This document shows positions 41,791 to 52,430 of a DNA stretch of 64,000 bases, one piece after another. The translations under genes and the position numbers were made by a program. The stretch comes from Prorocentrum cordatum (taxonomy: Eukaryota > Sar > Dinophyceae > Prorocentrales > Prorocentraceae): assembly GCA_963575745.1 (NCBI GenBank), contig CAUYUJ010020516.1, forward strand, positions 527,936 to 591,935, written 5' to 3'. Numbering within the stretch: position 1 is the first letter of the stretch; every line of letters begins with the position of its first letter. The notes beneath the pieces were generated by a model. That model worked only from the letters and a program-made list of their open reading frames with translations, did not search any database and was not told where the DNA came from.

Positions 41791-42159
41791 ACGATACTCA
41801 CAACTACTGCACTCACAACTGCACATGGTTGGGTCCCTGGCCAGGCTTATTTTGCCAAAACAACCAAGCCCAAATGGCGCGGTGCCAACGTTCGAGATGC
41901 GAGGAAAGGTTCCGGGAGGCTTTTCAGAGGATTCCAGGAAGGTTTTGGAAGGGTGTTCGTCGCTTATGGGGGGGAAACCTATCCTTAGCGAACGCTGGGC
42001 TTGCTAAAGCCAGGGGCACTTATGAGCAACACCCGACGTTATGGGCGCCGCCAAGCCTTGAAGGCATTCGGGTCGGAGTCGAACGTCACCGTCACGATGC
42101 CCTGCTCGGGTCGGGCGAAAAAGTGATGGGTCCATTGCCCACCACCAAAACCAGAGGTA
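41791..42159. other. Spacer, no gene recognised
   Basis: Unique sequence. GTCGAACGTCACCGTCACGA near 42080 resembles GTCGAAGGTGACGGTGACGG near 54863, a possible shared fragment. Confidence 0.35.
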
Positions 42160-42235
42160 GTGAAGGAGGAGGAGGAGGAGGAGGAGGAGGAGGAGGAGGA
42201 GGAGGAGGAGAAGGATGAGGAGGAGGAGGATGAGA
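42160..42235. repeat. (GGA)n microsatellite
   Basis: GGA repeats with GGATGA interruptions. Confidence 0.9.
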
Positions 42236-42424
42236 AGGGTCTCCTCATCCTCCCTTCACCCCCGTTCCACATGGTAGTGGTGGTGGAGAATCTGCCCATC
42301 AAAAAGGGAAGGGGGCACGTGGGACCGCATCCCCGACGGCATGATGCTTCCCCTGTGGGCGCGCGCTGCTCCCTGAGCCCCCCCTGCGTTATGTTGCAGC
42401 CTCGAGGGACCTTGTCTGTCCCGT

Positions 42425-42550
42425 CGCGGCCCTGTCCGCGTCGAATCCGTGTCGAATCCGTGTCGCACTCCTCGGATCCGTGTCGAAACCGTGTCGAATC
42501 CGCGTCGGATTCACGTCAAATCCGCGCCGAGTCCGCACCGAGCCCGCGGC
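42425..42550. repeat. TCCGTGTCGAA short tandem repeat
   Basis: About ten units of 10-12 bp: GTCGAATCCGT, GTCGGATTCAC, GCCGAGTCCGC. Confidence 0.85.
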
Positions 42551-43100
42551 GGGTACAAAAAAAGACACCAATTTTGGGGACAGGCGAGGCCCCCCGAAGA
42601 TGCAACGTAACCTGCGATCCCGGCGCCGCCATATAGTTTTCACAACGGACGATGCTGCAGGTCTTCGGGCCCCGGGAGCCTCACGGATCGATCCGGCTCG
42701 AACATCGAGCCGGGCGAAAGGGGGGGGGGAATGGCAAAGGGGGGGCTTGAGAATCAGCTCACATATCAGGGATCTTCTGACCAGGGTCAATCCAAACCCG
42801 GGTCAGCAGGAAACCAAAAACAGCAATGCAGGAAAACAAAAAACTGCAACGCAGGTCTTCGCAAACCCTGGTCAGCCAATAGGCGCGGCCGCCTCGCGGC
42901 CACGAGCGGCTCGCTAACCCAGGTCAGCCAGAGGGGGTCTTCGCAGGATCCTGCAGGCTCCGGCGCTCTGGCTGACCCCCGTTTGCACTGACCCCCGTCT
43001 CCAGGCTCCCGAACATAGCTGATTTTCCCGGCGCCGGGAGGCGCCGGGGAGGAGGCTGTCGTCGTCATCGTCGCTGTCGTCGTCAGTCCTACGGAAGTCG
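42551..43100. other. Spacer with an AATCAGCTCAC fragment
   Basis: GGGCGAAAGGGGG then GAATCAGCTCACATA (about 42710-42765) matches 46278-46330. The right part has a GCGCCGGGAGGCGCCGGGG hairpin. No gene. Confidence 0.4.
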
Positions 43101-43106
43101 AGGAAC

Positions 43107-43405
43107 AAGGAAAGCAACGTCGTAGTTATTCAAAGAAGCCCTTCACGTGGGCAGGGACCGACCGCCCCGGCATTCCTATAACCACGAAATGTTCTTAGAA
43201 CCCAGAAATGTTCCAAGAACTGAACATATTCTTAGAACATAAACCGATGCGAAAAACAAAACAGTCCCAGCCAGAAATGTTCTGAGGACATTTCGCGCAG
43301 ACCACAATCGGTTCTTAGAACAGTCTTTGGTGGGCCTATAGGCGAATCAGGACGCTTCGCCACTACTTGAACGTCGGAGTTATTAAAGGAAGCCCTTCAC
43401 TGTAT
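43107..43405. repeat. 36-bp direct repeats enclosing dispersed repeat copy 2
   Basis: AACGTCGTAGTTATTCAAAG (43108) and AACGTCGGAGTTATTAAAGG (about 43371), each followed by AAGCCCTTCAC, lie about 263 bp apart. Between them is the GTTCTTAGAAC-rich repeat also found at 937-1085. A third AACGTCGTAATTGAG copy is near 63903. Confidence 0.55.
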
Positions 43406-43931
43406 CCCTTCGCTGCCAGGGGGGGCAGGGGGAGGTCCCTCGTCAGAAGGCCGCCCGCCTGGGGTCCCCGTGGGCCTGGCGAAGGCTCGCTTTAGCGGAG
43501 GGCCCAAGGGAGGTCCCGCCTTGGGGCCCGCGGCACCGGCCGTGAGGCCTTCGCAACCCCACAGGCGGATGCATGGGAGGGGTCCAAGGAGGAGCAGAGA
43601 TCTGGTAGACTGACTCTCCTCTGAATTGGGGGGGGAATGAGCCCAGATCTCTGACGATAGAAGGTGTTCGATCAAGGCGTTGTTCTAGTTCGGCTTCTGG
43701 AGACCGTCACCATGGCCCCAGGGCCATGAGAACTGGACCCAAAGCGCAAAACTACTCCAGGAGAAGGGGTGCTGACTTCTAATAGAGAGTGGAGGCAGCG
43801 AGTCCGAGGAGGACCGCCGCTAACGAGAACTCATCGCCGCAGCCAACGAGAACCCATCGAGAACCCATCGACACCGCCGCCAACGAGGAACAGCGCCTGC
43901 CGCCAACGAGAACCCATCGCGGGGGAGGTGA
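43406..43931. other. Spacer with a short tandem repeat
   Basis: AACGAGAACCCATCG units recur about five times at 43815-43920. No gene. Confidence 0.4.
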
Positions 43932-44139
43932 GGGGCAACGATAGGGGGGGAATGGCAGAGGGGGGATGCATCGACCTGGAATCGGCGATGCATCGCTGAT
44001 AGATCGGCGATATGCCTCCGATAGCGAGTCCGCACCATTCTGGGCAGGTTGGGGCTATCGGGGCCCCTATCGGCGATCAATGAACGATTGGGGGTCGATG
44101 CATCCCTCCTTATGCCTATCCCCCCCTATCGTTGCCCCC
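43932..44139. mobile_element. Foldback element F, best copy
   Basis: Long imperfect TIRs of about 50 bp: GGGGCAACGATAGGGGGGGA then GGATGCATCGACC on the left; GGTCGATGCATCC then CCCCCCTATCGTTGCCCC on the right. Inside, ATCGGCGAT palindromes recur. Diverged copies at 5990, 49990 and 61672. Confidence 0.7.
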
Positions 44140-44246
44140 GAGGAGGAGAGGGCAACTCTGGGTAGTGGAACGCCTGGAGGCGCCGGTGTGCCGCTGGCCA
44201 GGGGTGGGTCGCGGCCCCGACGGGCTCTCGGCGGCCGTGGTTTCTG

Positions 44247-44700
44247 TCTCCTCCTCCCCCCTCCTCCTCCTCCTCCTCCCTCCTCCCTCCTCCTTCTTCC
44301 TCCTCCTCTGCTCCTTTCTCCCGCTCCTCTCCTCCTTCCTCCTCCTCCTCCTCCTCCTTCTTCCTCCTCCTCCTCCTCCTCCTCCTTCTCCTTCCTCCTC
44401 CTCCTTTCTCCTCCCTCCTCCTCCTCCTCCTCCTCGTCCTCCTCCTCCTCCTCCTCTCCTCCTCCTCTCCCTCCTCCTGCCTCCTCCTCCTCCTCCTCCT
44501 CCTCCTCCCTCCTCTCCTTCCTCATCCTCCTCCCTCCCCCTTTCCCCCTCTCCTCCTTCCTCCGCCTCCTCTCCTCCTCCTCATCCTTCCTCCTCCTCCT
44601 CCTCCTCCTCCTCCTCCTCCTCCTCCTCCTCCTGCCTCCTCCTCCTCCTCCTCTTCCTCCTCCTCCTCCTCCTCCTCATCCTCCTCCTCCTCCTCCTCCG
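44247..44700. repeat. (CTC)n microsatellite
   Basis: About 450 bp of TCC/CTC, the longest pyrimidine tract in the window, ending CTCCTCCGGCAG at 44704. Confidence 0.95.
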
Positions 44701-44704
44701 GCAG

Positions 44705-45053
44705 AGAGCCCAGATCTCCGACGACCCGCCACTGCGCCCCCCTGGCGCGCTGGCGCGTGCGAGAACGCCAGGTGCTGTCCTGTGATGGTTGCCGTGGATG
44801 CTTCCAAGCTCCTCCCCCGCTCCTCACGGGACGCGCCCAGGCGCATGCACCGCATCCACCGCGGCCCTCTGCAGAGCTACGACGGCATGGCGCTCCCGGG
44901 GGCCCAGGTGCCTCCAGGACGGCCACATCTCGCTCCGGGCCGAGCCGCTTTGCTCTCAGGACGGCCCAAGATGGCTTCAAGCCGGCCCACGAGGCCTTCG
45001 AGGCGCCCCGATACAGCGCCAAGAGCGAGGGCCTCGAGAGGGAATCATGACTG
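44705..45053 (+). CDS. Possible exon after a CAG acceptor (hypothetical)
   Basis: The (CTC)n tract ends CGGCAG, a good 3' splice-site shape. A plus frame then runs to a TGA near 45049-45054, with MVAVDASKLLPRSSRDAPRR and GPLQSYDGMALPGAQ. Two other frames are also partly open, so the call is weak. Confidence 0.2.
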
Positions 45054-45074
45054 ATTATCTCTAAGGTGTTTCTC

Positions 45075-45260
45075 TTTCAAAATGTGGCTCTCGCCTTAGC
45101 GCCGCGCGCATTCGTTTCAAACATGTGCAAGAGTTGCACGAATTGAGGGCGGCTTTCAATTTGTGGCTCCAACCTTCGCGCCGCGCACATTCTTGTTACA
45201 ACATTGCAATGAGTTTCACGGACTCCCATGATCGACGTACCAGAAATTGTGTTTTGGAAG
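45075..45260. repeat. 86-bp repeat family, inverted copy
   Basis: CGCCTTAGCGCCGCGCGCAT and TTCGCGCCGCGCACATTCTT are reverse complements of the 3030-3370 unit cores, about 90 bp apart. Confidence 0.65.
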
Positions 45261-45536
45261 GATTCACGATTATGAGGGCGCAACAGTTGCGATGGTTCGC
45301 GGTGTTGCAGTCCCAGGAATGACGCGCTGGGACCATTCAAGATCGTCAAGACGCAAAAGTCAGGTTTATCCGTGGCGTTGGAATACCGAGTATAATGTGT
45401 TAGCATGATTCAGGGTCGTTAAACGGTTGTCTTCCAACGAGGCACGTCCCTCTGTGGGAATGGGATCTATGAAGATGGAGCTTGGAGGGAGGGTGTATTC
45501 CAACTTCATTGATGATGATTGGGTTTACACTGGTCC

Positions 45537-45820
45537 GCCTCCTCCTCCTCATCATCATCATCATCCTACTGCTCCTGCTCCTGCTCCTGCTCCTCCTCCT
45601 CCTCCTCCTCCTCCTACTGCTCCTGCTCCTGCTCCTCCTCCTCCTCCCTCTTCCTCCTCCTTCTCCTCCTCCTCCCCCTCCCCTCCTCTCCTCCTCCTCC
45701 TCCTCCCTCGCCTCCCTCCTCCTCCTCTCCTCCTCCTCCTCCTCCTCCTCCTCCTCCTCCTCCTCCTCCTCCTCCTCCTCCTCCTCCTCCTCCTCCTCCT
45801 CCTCCTCCCCCTCCTCATCA
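45537..45820. repeat. (CTC/CTGCTC)n microsatellite
   Basis: ATC run, then CTGCTCCTGCTC, then pure CTC. Confidence 0.95.
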
Positions 45821-46620
45821 TCGGGGGGGTGAAAAATCAGCTCACGCAGACTGCTTCCCCAGCGCCCCCTGCCACCCGCGGCGCCAACTGTGCCCTGCAT
45901 CGAGGGAGCGCCCCGCGGCGGAGGCGGAACCGGCCGCACGGGCCAGGTGTCCGCACCGCCCCCCTCCCCTGGTTGGCCCCGCGACGCGGTGCGGTGACGC
46001 ACAGCGTGCAGGGCCCTCGAAATCCCCCAGGAGCTTCCCGCACGGCCCCTCGCCGCACCACTCTTTGAGGGACGAAAAAACGGCCCTACCCTGGGTTGCA
46101 AGTGCGTGGTGTGCAAACCTCCTGGGGGCCCCCAGAGCCTAGAGCCGCCAGGACGCGGCACACCACGCAGGGTTCACCCTGTCAGCCCACAGGAGCTTCA
46201 GCGCACAGCGCCTCGTAAACCAGGGTAGGGGCGTCTTTTATGCCCTCGAATTCTGGGACCCTGGAAGCCCCAATCTCGGGTCGGGCGAAAGGGAGGGATA
46301 GCAAAGGGGGGTTTGAGAATCAGCTCACGTAGCTGATTTTCCTGGCGCCTCCCGGAGCCGGAGGCGGCTATGTATCGAGGAATGGGCCCCTCGGTGAGGC
46401 CGAAACCAGCTGCATGCAGCAAATTTCGTACCCCCCCCTTTCCCAATCCCCCCCTTTCGCCCGGCCCGACAATCGCCCGAGACATCCTCGGAGAACGACC
46501 CGCGTCCCAGGACGGTGACCATGCGACCACCTCGAAGCCCGATCGGCTCGCCGCGCGGTGTGGCCACCGCACTGCTCGGGGGCCCCCCGACCTCCCCCCG
46601 CGCTGGAGGCAGCAGCCGTA
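45821..46620. other. Spacer with fragments of dispersed repeats
   Basis: AATCAGCTCACG at 45836 and 46319; a partial repeat K at about 46470-46600 (GACATCCTCGGAGAACGACC, CGCGGTGTGGCCACCGCAC). No gene recognised. Confidence 0.45.
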
Positions 46621-46800
46621 CAGTCAGGGCGTTGACCTAAAGAACCCTAAATGAGGAACGAGGCCCCTATTTGCCATAAGTTAAACCTCGATTTCATATC
46701 GAGAACCTAGTTAAGGAAAACCTAAGGCAAACTGCGAAACAATTAAGGAACACGGAGCCCCTCCCCAATGAAAAAGGTTCTTTCTTCAGCGCCCCGACTG
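46621..46800. mobile_element. MITE family A, copy 3
   Basis: CAGTCAGGGCGTTGACCTAA to GCCCCGACTG, 180 bp, TA on both sides (46619-46620 and 46801-46802). It closely follows the 4162 and 61932 copies throughout. Confidence 0.8.
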
Positions 46801-47331
46801 TAGCGAGTAAAGCACCCAGCGCCGGAGGCGAAACGGGCTGCACAGGGGCAGATTTCTTCGCCACCCTGCCCAGATTCGACGAGTTCCGATGTGCGCGGCC
46901 CTGGTGGTCCGGACCCCTTCCCCTGGGGGTAATGGTTTTTCGTCCTGGATGCATTGTGTGTGGCCTCAGGGCCCATGGATGGACTCCTGGGCAGGAGTAG
47001 CCTTTGGCGCGCGGCGTTCGGGGACGCGGGGTGGCCAGATCTACGCGCGGGCCAGTGCTCGGAGGACCAGTGCCGAAGCAAAGGTCACTCTGGCGAATGG
47101 CCACTCTTGACGTGGAACCGATGGACCCCAGAGGCCGAAATCGAGAAAAAACGCCCGCATCGAAAAATCGTATCGTTGGAGATCTGGGCCATTTCCCAAG
47201 CCCCCGTTTGGTCCGGCCCGACCGTGACTGCGTGTCGAGAGGGGCAGGGAGAGGGGGGGAGGCTTCTTAGGAGGCTGCTTCTTAGAAGGCGCCGGCCTTA
47301 CATCTAGTTGCAGACAAGGCCCGCTCCTTCT
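46801..47331. other. Spacer with a degraded family C relative
   Basis: CAAAGGTCACTCTGGCGAAT (about 47080-47100) and a left AGGAGTAGCCTTTGGCGCGC (about 46995) look like the two ends of a decayed family C element. No gene. Confidence 0.4.
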
Positions 47332-47517
47332 ATCGGCTACACGCAAGAGTGACCCTGGGTAAGAGTGACCTTTGGTGCGCGGCTTTTTGGGGGCCGCGGG
47401 GGACCAAACCCGGGCGCGAAAGCCGCTGCTCCTGCTTCGTTTTCAGCCATCTGGGGACCCACCTGTGCCCACACCAAAGGTCACTCCGGCGAAAGGTCAC
47501 TCTTACGTCTAGTCGAT
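47332..47517. mobile_element. MITE family C, copy 2
   Basis: TCGGCTACACGCAAGAGTGA to TCACTCTTACGTCTAGTCGA. Inner repeat AGAGTGACCTTTGGTG on the left pairs with CACCAAAGGTCACTCC on the right, giving a TIR of about 40 bp with small gaps. Confidence 0.75.
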
Positions 47518-47574
47518 CTAAGAAGCGGGGGTGCTTCTCAGAAGCCCCCCCCCTCCCCGGGACCCCCTTCTGCG

Positions 47575-47760
47575 AGCGGCCGGCGACCTTCGCCTGGTCC
47601 ACCCCGGTGATGGTCACCGCGAGCTGCCTCTGCAGCGTCGGGGACGCCCACGCGCAGCGCGCGCCGAGCGCGGCCCACGCGGGCAGCGGCTGCTCCGCCT
47701 CCGCCCGGCGCGCCTGCTCCTTGAACCTCGCCCACTCCTCACGGGAACAGAACACGGCAC
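47575..47760 (-). CDS. Possible exon (hypothetical)
   Basis: The minus frame reads SREEWARFKEQARRAEAEQP, then LPAWAALGARCAWASP and LQRQLAVTITGVDQAKVAG. Balanced, charged and amphipathic; among the better coding-like stretches here. Together with 48769-48912, 49665-49822 and 52370-52525 it may form one minus-strand gene with coiled-coil content. Confidence 0.33.
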
Positions 47761-48099
47761 ACAAACACTTGGGGGAAAACAAACCTACCTCGCTTTTGAC
47801 CACCCTCGCTTCCAAGAGATACCAAACGATGCCAAACTACAGCCTGTACCGGTCAGGCCGCTTGACGAGGAGGCGCGTGGTATGACTTGGTTTTGCCTGG
47901 AAGCGAAAGCGGGGTAGGTAATTCACGCTCTGAAACACAGTCATCGCGCTACCGCAGGGAACGCACCACCAGGAACGAGGGGTCTTCTCCGGCGGCGGCG
48001 GGCCGGGGCCACGAACGAGTTCCGCGGCACGAGTCGAAGGAACGGCCCGGGAACCCGAGCCCACTGCGCCCTGAGTTCGGCACCTTGGCTGTAGACCGT

Positions 48100-48235
48100 C
48101 GGAGCTCCGCGCGGACTTCTGCGTGGACTCGGCGCTGGGCCTCTCGCCCGCCCTAGCGCGAGGAGCGCGCCGAGGGCGACGCAGGGGGCGCCGCCAGGGG
48201 GCCCCAGCGCAGATTCAGGAAATCCGCACGGATCT
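48100..48235. mobile_element. Element H, copy
   Basis: CTCCGCGCGGACTTCTGCGT on the left and CAGCGCAGATTCAGGAAATC plus CGCACGG on the right, with GCGCGAGGAGCGCGCCGAGG in the middle, as in 59006-59150. Confidence 0.5.
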
Positions 48236-48244
48236 CGGGCAGTT

Positions 48245-48415
48245 CGTGTGTGTGTGTGCGTGTGTGTGTGTGACTGTGTGTGCGTGTGCGTGTGCGTGTG
48301 CGTGTGCGTGTGCGTGTGTGTGTGTGTGTGTGACTGTGTGTGTGTGTGTGACTGTGTGTGTGTGTGACTGTGTGTGTGTGTGACTGTGTGTGTGTGTGTG
48401 ACTGTGTGTGTGTGC
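48245..48415. repeat. (GT)n microsatellite with GTGACTGT
   Basis: GT repeats punctuated by TGACTG every 18-24 bp and a GTGTGC block. Confidence 0.95.
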
Positions 48416-48479
48416 GCGCATTTTTCCCCTAGTCGCACTCCTCCTCCTCCCGCAGCTGTTCCTGGGCCTCCAGCTCCCG

Positions 48480-48790
48480 CGCCTCTGCGGAGGCCTCCCA
48501 ACATGGGGGTCCCAGCAGGTGGGGGTCGCAGGAGCGCGTCGCACCCACGATGCATCGGCCATGCAACGGCGATGCATCGGCGACGTTGGGAGGATGACAC
48601 GGAGGAGGAGGAGGAGGAGGAGGACACGGAGGAGGAGGAGGAGGAGGAGGAGGAGGAGGGAGCACGAGGAGGACGGAGGAGGAAGAGAGGAGGATGACCA
48701 GGGGACGCCGGGCTCCACATCGGGCCGCGTCGCTGCAGCCTCGGCGACGCGGCCCCGCCTCCTCCGACCCCCGCGCTGCTCTTCGACGCC
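48480..48790. mobile_element. Foldback element G split by (GGA)n
   Basis: The left half has CGATGCATCGGCCATGCAAC and GCGATGCATCGGCGACG. A (GGA)n tract follows (about 48598-48690). The right half has GGCTCCACATCGGGCCGCGT and CTCGGCGACGCGGCC. The microsatellite seems to have grown inside the element. Confidence 0.5.
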
Positions 48791-48912
48791 TCCCGCGGGC
48801 GGCCCCGCGCCTCCCGCCGGCGCCTCCGCTCCTCCGCCCTCCGGGCCTGCTCCTCCGCCAGCCGCCGCGCCTCCTCGCGCAGGGGCCTCCCAGCTGGGGA
48901 GGCCGGAGCAGC
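48769..48912 (-). CDS. Possible coiled-coil exon (hypothetical)
   Basis: The minus frame reads GRPLREEARRLAEEQARRAE followed by ERRRRREARGRPREASKSS. Strong Arg/Glu/Ala helix with heptad-like spacing. Its downstream edge meets foldback element G. No named family. Confidence 0.33.
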
Positions 48913-49352
48913 CCGGGTCGGAGGCTCGCGCCGCCTCGGCGGCGCCTCGGCGGTGCTCGTCGGCTCTCGGCGGCTCTCTGCGCTCCCCGGCACCTGCGCC
49001 CCCCCCCCCCCGGGGCCCTACATCCTCCTTGCATCGCCAGGGGATCGCAGCAGCGGCGGAGATCGGCACGGATGCACCACCGAGTCGTGGGCAGCGCAGC
49101 GGCGCTGCCGGCGCAGCATCGGCGACGTCGGCGCGGAGAGAACCGGCCTCCACATCGAGCCGCGTCGCCGACGTTGGCGGCGCGCACAAGGGGGGATGGG
49201 GGAGGGGGAAGGCTTCTTAGAAGGAGGCTGCTTCTTGGAAGACGCTCGCTCTACATCCATGGATAAGGCCCGCGCCTTCTGAGAAGCAGGGGTGCCTCCA
49301 AGAAGCCTTCCCCCCTCCCCTCACCCCCCTCTGCGCCTGGCGCCAATTGTCG
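48913..49352. other. Spacer with further element G fragments
   Basis: CGGCGACGTCGGCGCGGAGA and CACATCGAGCCGCGTCGCCG (about 49115-49175) form an imperfect inverted pair like element G. A GGCTTCTTAGAAGGAGGCTG motif follows. No gene. Confidence 0.4.
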
Positions 49353-49531
49353 GGCCAGAACTCGGCTCTCTGGCGGCCGTTGGGGACGATCGGGGCACCC
49401 CCGGAACGCTCTCGGCGAGGCGCAGCCGCTGGAGGGCACCCCGAGAAGGAGAAGCCGCCGAGGACGCACGAAGGCGCCGGGAAACCGAACACCTCGATCC
49501 CTTGGCGATGCAAGGATGGGGCCCCGAGGGG
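49353..49531. repeat. Dispersed repeat M, copy 1
   Basis: CGGGCCAGAACTCGGCTCTC to GATGCAAGGATGGGGCCCCG, about 175 bp. Nearly identical to 50181-50361. Confidence 0.85.
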
Positions 49532-49664
49532 CGAGGCGCAGGTGCTGGAGAGCGTCCCGAGGCCAGAACACCGCCGAGCACCGACGAGCACCGCCGAGGC
49601 GTCGCCGACGCGGCGCGATCCTCCGACCCCCGTCTGCTCTGGCCCCCATCTCGGAGGCACGGCT

Positions 49665-49822
49665 CCTCGGCCTGCCGCTCTCTCTCCCGGGCGGCCTCGC
49701 GCTCGCGCTCCGCCTCCCCCTCGCGCCACCTGCGCAGCTCCTCCAGCTTGCGGACCCGCTCGCGCTCCGCGGCCTCGACGGGGCAGCGATTCGGCCAGGT
49801 GGCAGCTTCTGGGACGCAAGGC
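49665..49822 (-). CDS. Possible coiled-coil exon (hypothetical)
   Basis: After CAG (about 49823-49825 on the minus strand) the frame reads CVPEAATWPNRCPVEAAERE, then RVRKLEELRRWREGEAERER and EAARERERQAEEPC. The last 45 residues are a clear charged helix. The downstream edge again runs into a foldback element G fragment (GGTCGGAGGATCGCGCCG on that strand). No homologue named. Confidence 0.38.
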
Positions 49823-49989
49823 TGCTGAGTCGGGTTGGCCCCGATTCAGCCACATTGAAATGCCACATTGAAATGGATTGAGCGGCATCAGGCCGAATTC
49901 GACGGGATTCTGTCTGATTAGTCCGGCCTTCGTCCTCGGACATGCCAGCGCCGATGCTGAATTAAACCTACCAGAAGCTGCATCCGAAG

Positions 49990-50160
49990 ATAGGGGGGGA
50001 CAGCTCAAGAGGGGAAACATCGAGCTTGAATCGGTGATGTTTCGCCAATTGATCGACGACAGGTCCCAGATAGTAATCCTCACGCTTCTGGGCAAGATGG
50101 GGCCATCGGGCTCCCATCGGCGATTGGGACCGATGCGTTCCCCCCAAAGCCTCTCCCGCT
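49990..50160. mobile_element. Foldback element F-like, diverged copy
   Basis: GATAGGGGGGGACAGC and AAACATCGAGCTTGAATCGG on the left; CCCATCGGCGATTGGGACCG and ATGCGTTCCCCCC on the right. Confidence 0.45.
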
Positions 50161-50180
50161 CGAAGGGTGCCCCTGGCTTT

Positions 50181-50361
50181 CGGGCCAGAACTCGGCTCTC
50201 TGGCGGCCGTTGGGGACGATCGGGGCGCCCCCGGAACGCTCTCGGAGAGGCGCAGCCGCTGGAGGGCACCCCGAGAAAGAGAAACCACCGAGAACGCACG
50301 AAGGCGCCTGGAAACCGAACACCTCGATCCCTTGGCGATGCAAGGATGGGGCCCCGAGGGG
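50181..50361. repeat. Dispersed repeat M, copy 2
   Basis: Second copy, 828 bp downstream of the first and in the same orientation. The two differ at only a handful of positions by eye. Confidence 0.85.
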
Positions 50362-50524
50362 CTCGTATTTCCAAGGGTCTCTGGCCGAAAGCTTTCAGCA
50401 AAGCTGAGCTCGCCAAGAAGCAGAAATCGGGCGTTTAAGTTTTGTTTCCCCGACCTGATCGCCACACCCAGAACTCCAGAACTCCTCATCCTCCTTTCTC
50501 CTCCCCTTTCTCCTCATACTCCTC

Positions 50525-50653
50525 CACAACGTTGCCCTCGAGGCCTTGGCGGAAAGCTTCTGCTCCTTCCTGTAGTGTTTGCGCCCGTCGTCGTCGTCCT
50601 CGTCGACGTCGTCGTCCCTCGTCGTCGTCCTCGTCGTCGACCCCGTCTGTTTG

Positions 50654-50689
<36 letters not shown>

Positions 50690-51062
50690 ACCTTGGCCGT
50701 CATCGTCGTCGTGACCGTTGTTGCCCCCAAGGCCTCCGCGGCATGCTCCTGTCCCCGCCTTTGGCGCTTGCGCCGTTCGTCGTCGTCGTCGTCGACGTCC
50801 TCGTCCTCGTCGTCGTTGTCGTCGTCGTAATTCTCGTCGTCGTCGTCGCCGTCTTGGCCGTCGTCGTCGTGGCCGTCGTTGCCCCCGCGGCAAGCTCCTG
50901 CTCTGGCCTCTGATGCTTGCGCCCGTGGTCCACCTCGTCCTCGTCGCCCTCGCCATCCTCGCATTGAACGTCGTCGTCGTGGCCGTCGTTGCCAACGAGG
51001 CCTCTGCGGCAAGCTCCGGTTCCCGCCTCTGGCGCTTGCGCGCGTCGTCGTCCTCGTCCTCT

Positions 51063-51094
<32 letters not shown>

Positions 51095-51128
51095 ATCGTC
51101 CTCCAACTCGTCGTCTTCCTTGTCGCTA

Positions 51129-51160
<32 letters not shown>

Positions 51161-52430
51161 CTCCTCGTCATAGTCGTGGCCGTCGTCGTCGTGGCCGTCG
51201 TTGCCCCCTAGGCCCCTGCGGCGACCTCCTGCTCCCGCCTCCGGCGCTTGCACCCGTCGTCATCACCCTCGTCCTCTTCCTCGTCGTCGTCGTCGGCGGC
51301 GGCGTCCTCGTCGTCGTCGTCGTCGTCGTCAGCCTCGTCGTCCTCGTCATCGTCGTCCTCGTCTTCCTCGTCATAGTCGCCGTGGCCGTCGTCGTCGTGG
51401 CCGTCGTTGCCCCCCAGTCCTCTGCGGCGAGCTCCTGCGCCACCCTCAGGCGCCTGTACCCGTCGTCGTCCCTCGTCCTTGTCGTCGCTCGTCCTCGTCG
51501 TCGTCCTCCTCGTCGTCGTCGTCGACGTCGTCTCGTCCTCGTCCTCGTCGTCCTCGTCATCGTCGCCTTGGCCGTCGTCGTCGTGGCTGTCCTTGCCCAC
51601 GAGGCCTCCGCGGCAAGCTTCTGTTCCCGCCTCTGGCGCTTGCGCGCGTCGTCGTCCTCGTCCTCCAACTCGTCGTCGTCGTCGTCGTCGCCCTCCTCTC
51701 CTCCTCCTCGTCGTCCTCCTCGTCGCTATCGTCGTCGTCGGCGTGGTCGTCGTCGCAGTTTTGGCCGTCGTCGTATTGGCCGTCGTTGCCCCCGAGGCGT
51801 CTGCGGCGAGCTCTTACTCCCGCCTCCGGCGCTTGCACCCGTCGTCGTCATCGTCCTCGTCCTCGTCCTCGTCGCCGACGTCGTCGTCGGCATCGTCGTC
51901 GTCATCGTCGTCCTCGTCATCGTCGTCCTCGTCCTCGTGGTCCTCGTCGCCTTGGTCGTCGTCGTCGTGGCCGTCCTCGCCCCCGAGGCCTCCGCGGCAA
52001 GCTCCTGTTCCCACCTCTGGCGCTTGCGCGCGTCATCGTCCTCGTCCTCTTCCTCGTCGTCGTTGTCGTCGTCGTCCTCCTCCTCCTGGTCGTCCTCCTC
52101 TTCGCTATCGCCGTCGTCGGCGTCGTCGTCGGCGTCGTGGCCGTCGTCGTCGTGGCCGTCGTTGCCCCCTAGGCCTCTGCGGCGAGCTCTTGTTCCCGCC
52201 TCCGGCGCTTGCACCCGTCGTCGTCATCGTCCCCGTCCTCGTCCTCGTCGCCGACGTCGTCGTCGGCGTCGTCGTCGTCCTCGTCGTCGTCAGCCTCGTC
52301 CTCCTCCTCCTCCTCCTCGTCCTCCTCGTCGTCGTCGCCTTGGCCGTCGTCGCCGTGGCCGTCCTTGCCCACGAGGCCTCCGCGGCGAGCTCCTGCTCCT
52401 GCCTCCGGCGCTTGCGCTCCCGCTCCTGCT
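50525..52430. repeat. 11-copy array: about 60-bp core plus (GTC)n
   Basis: A core of CCNNGAGGCCTCNGCGGCNA, GCTCCTGNTCC and GCCTCTGGCGCTTGCGC-type sequence recurs near 50530, 50717, 50878, 50985, 51201, 51406, 51590, 51784, 51972, 52161 and 52365. (GTC/CTC)n fills the space between. On the minus strand each core reads about RKRQRREQELAAEASWA, but frames shift between copies. The rightmost copy continues into a longer coding-like stretch. Confidence 0.85.
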
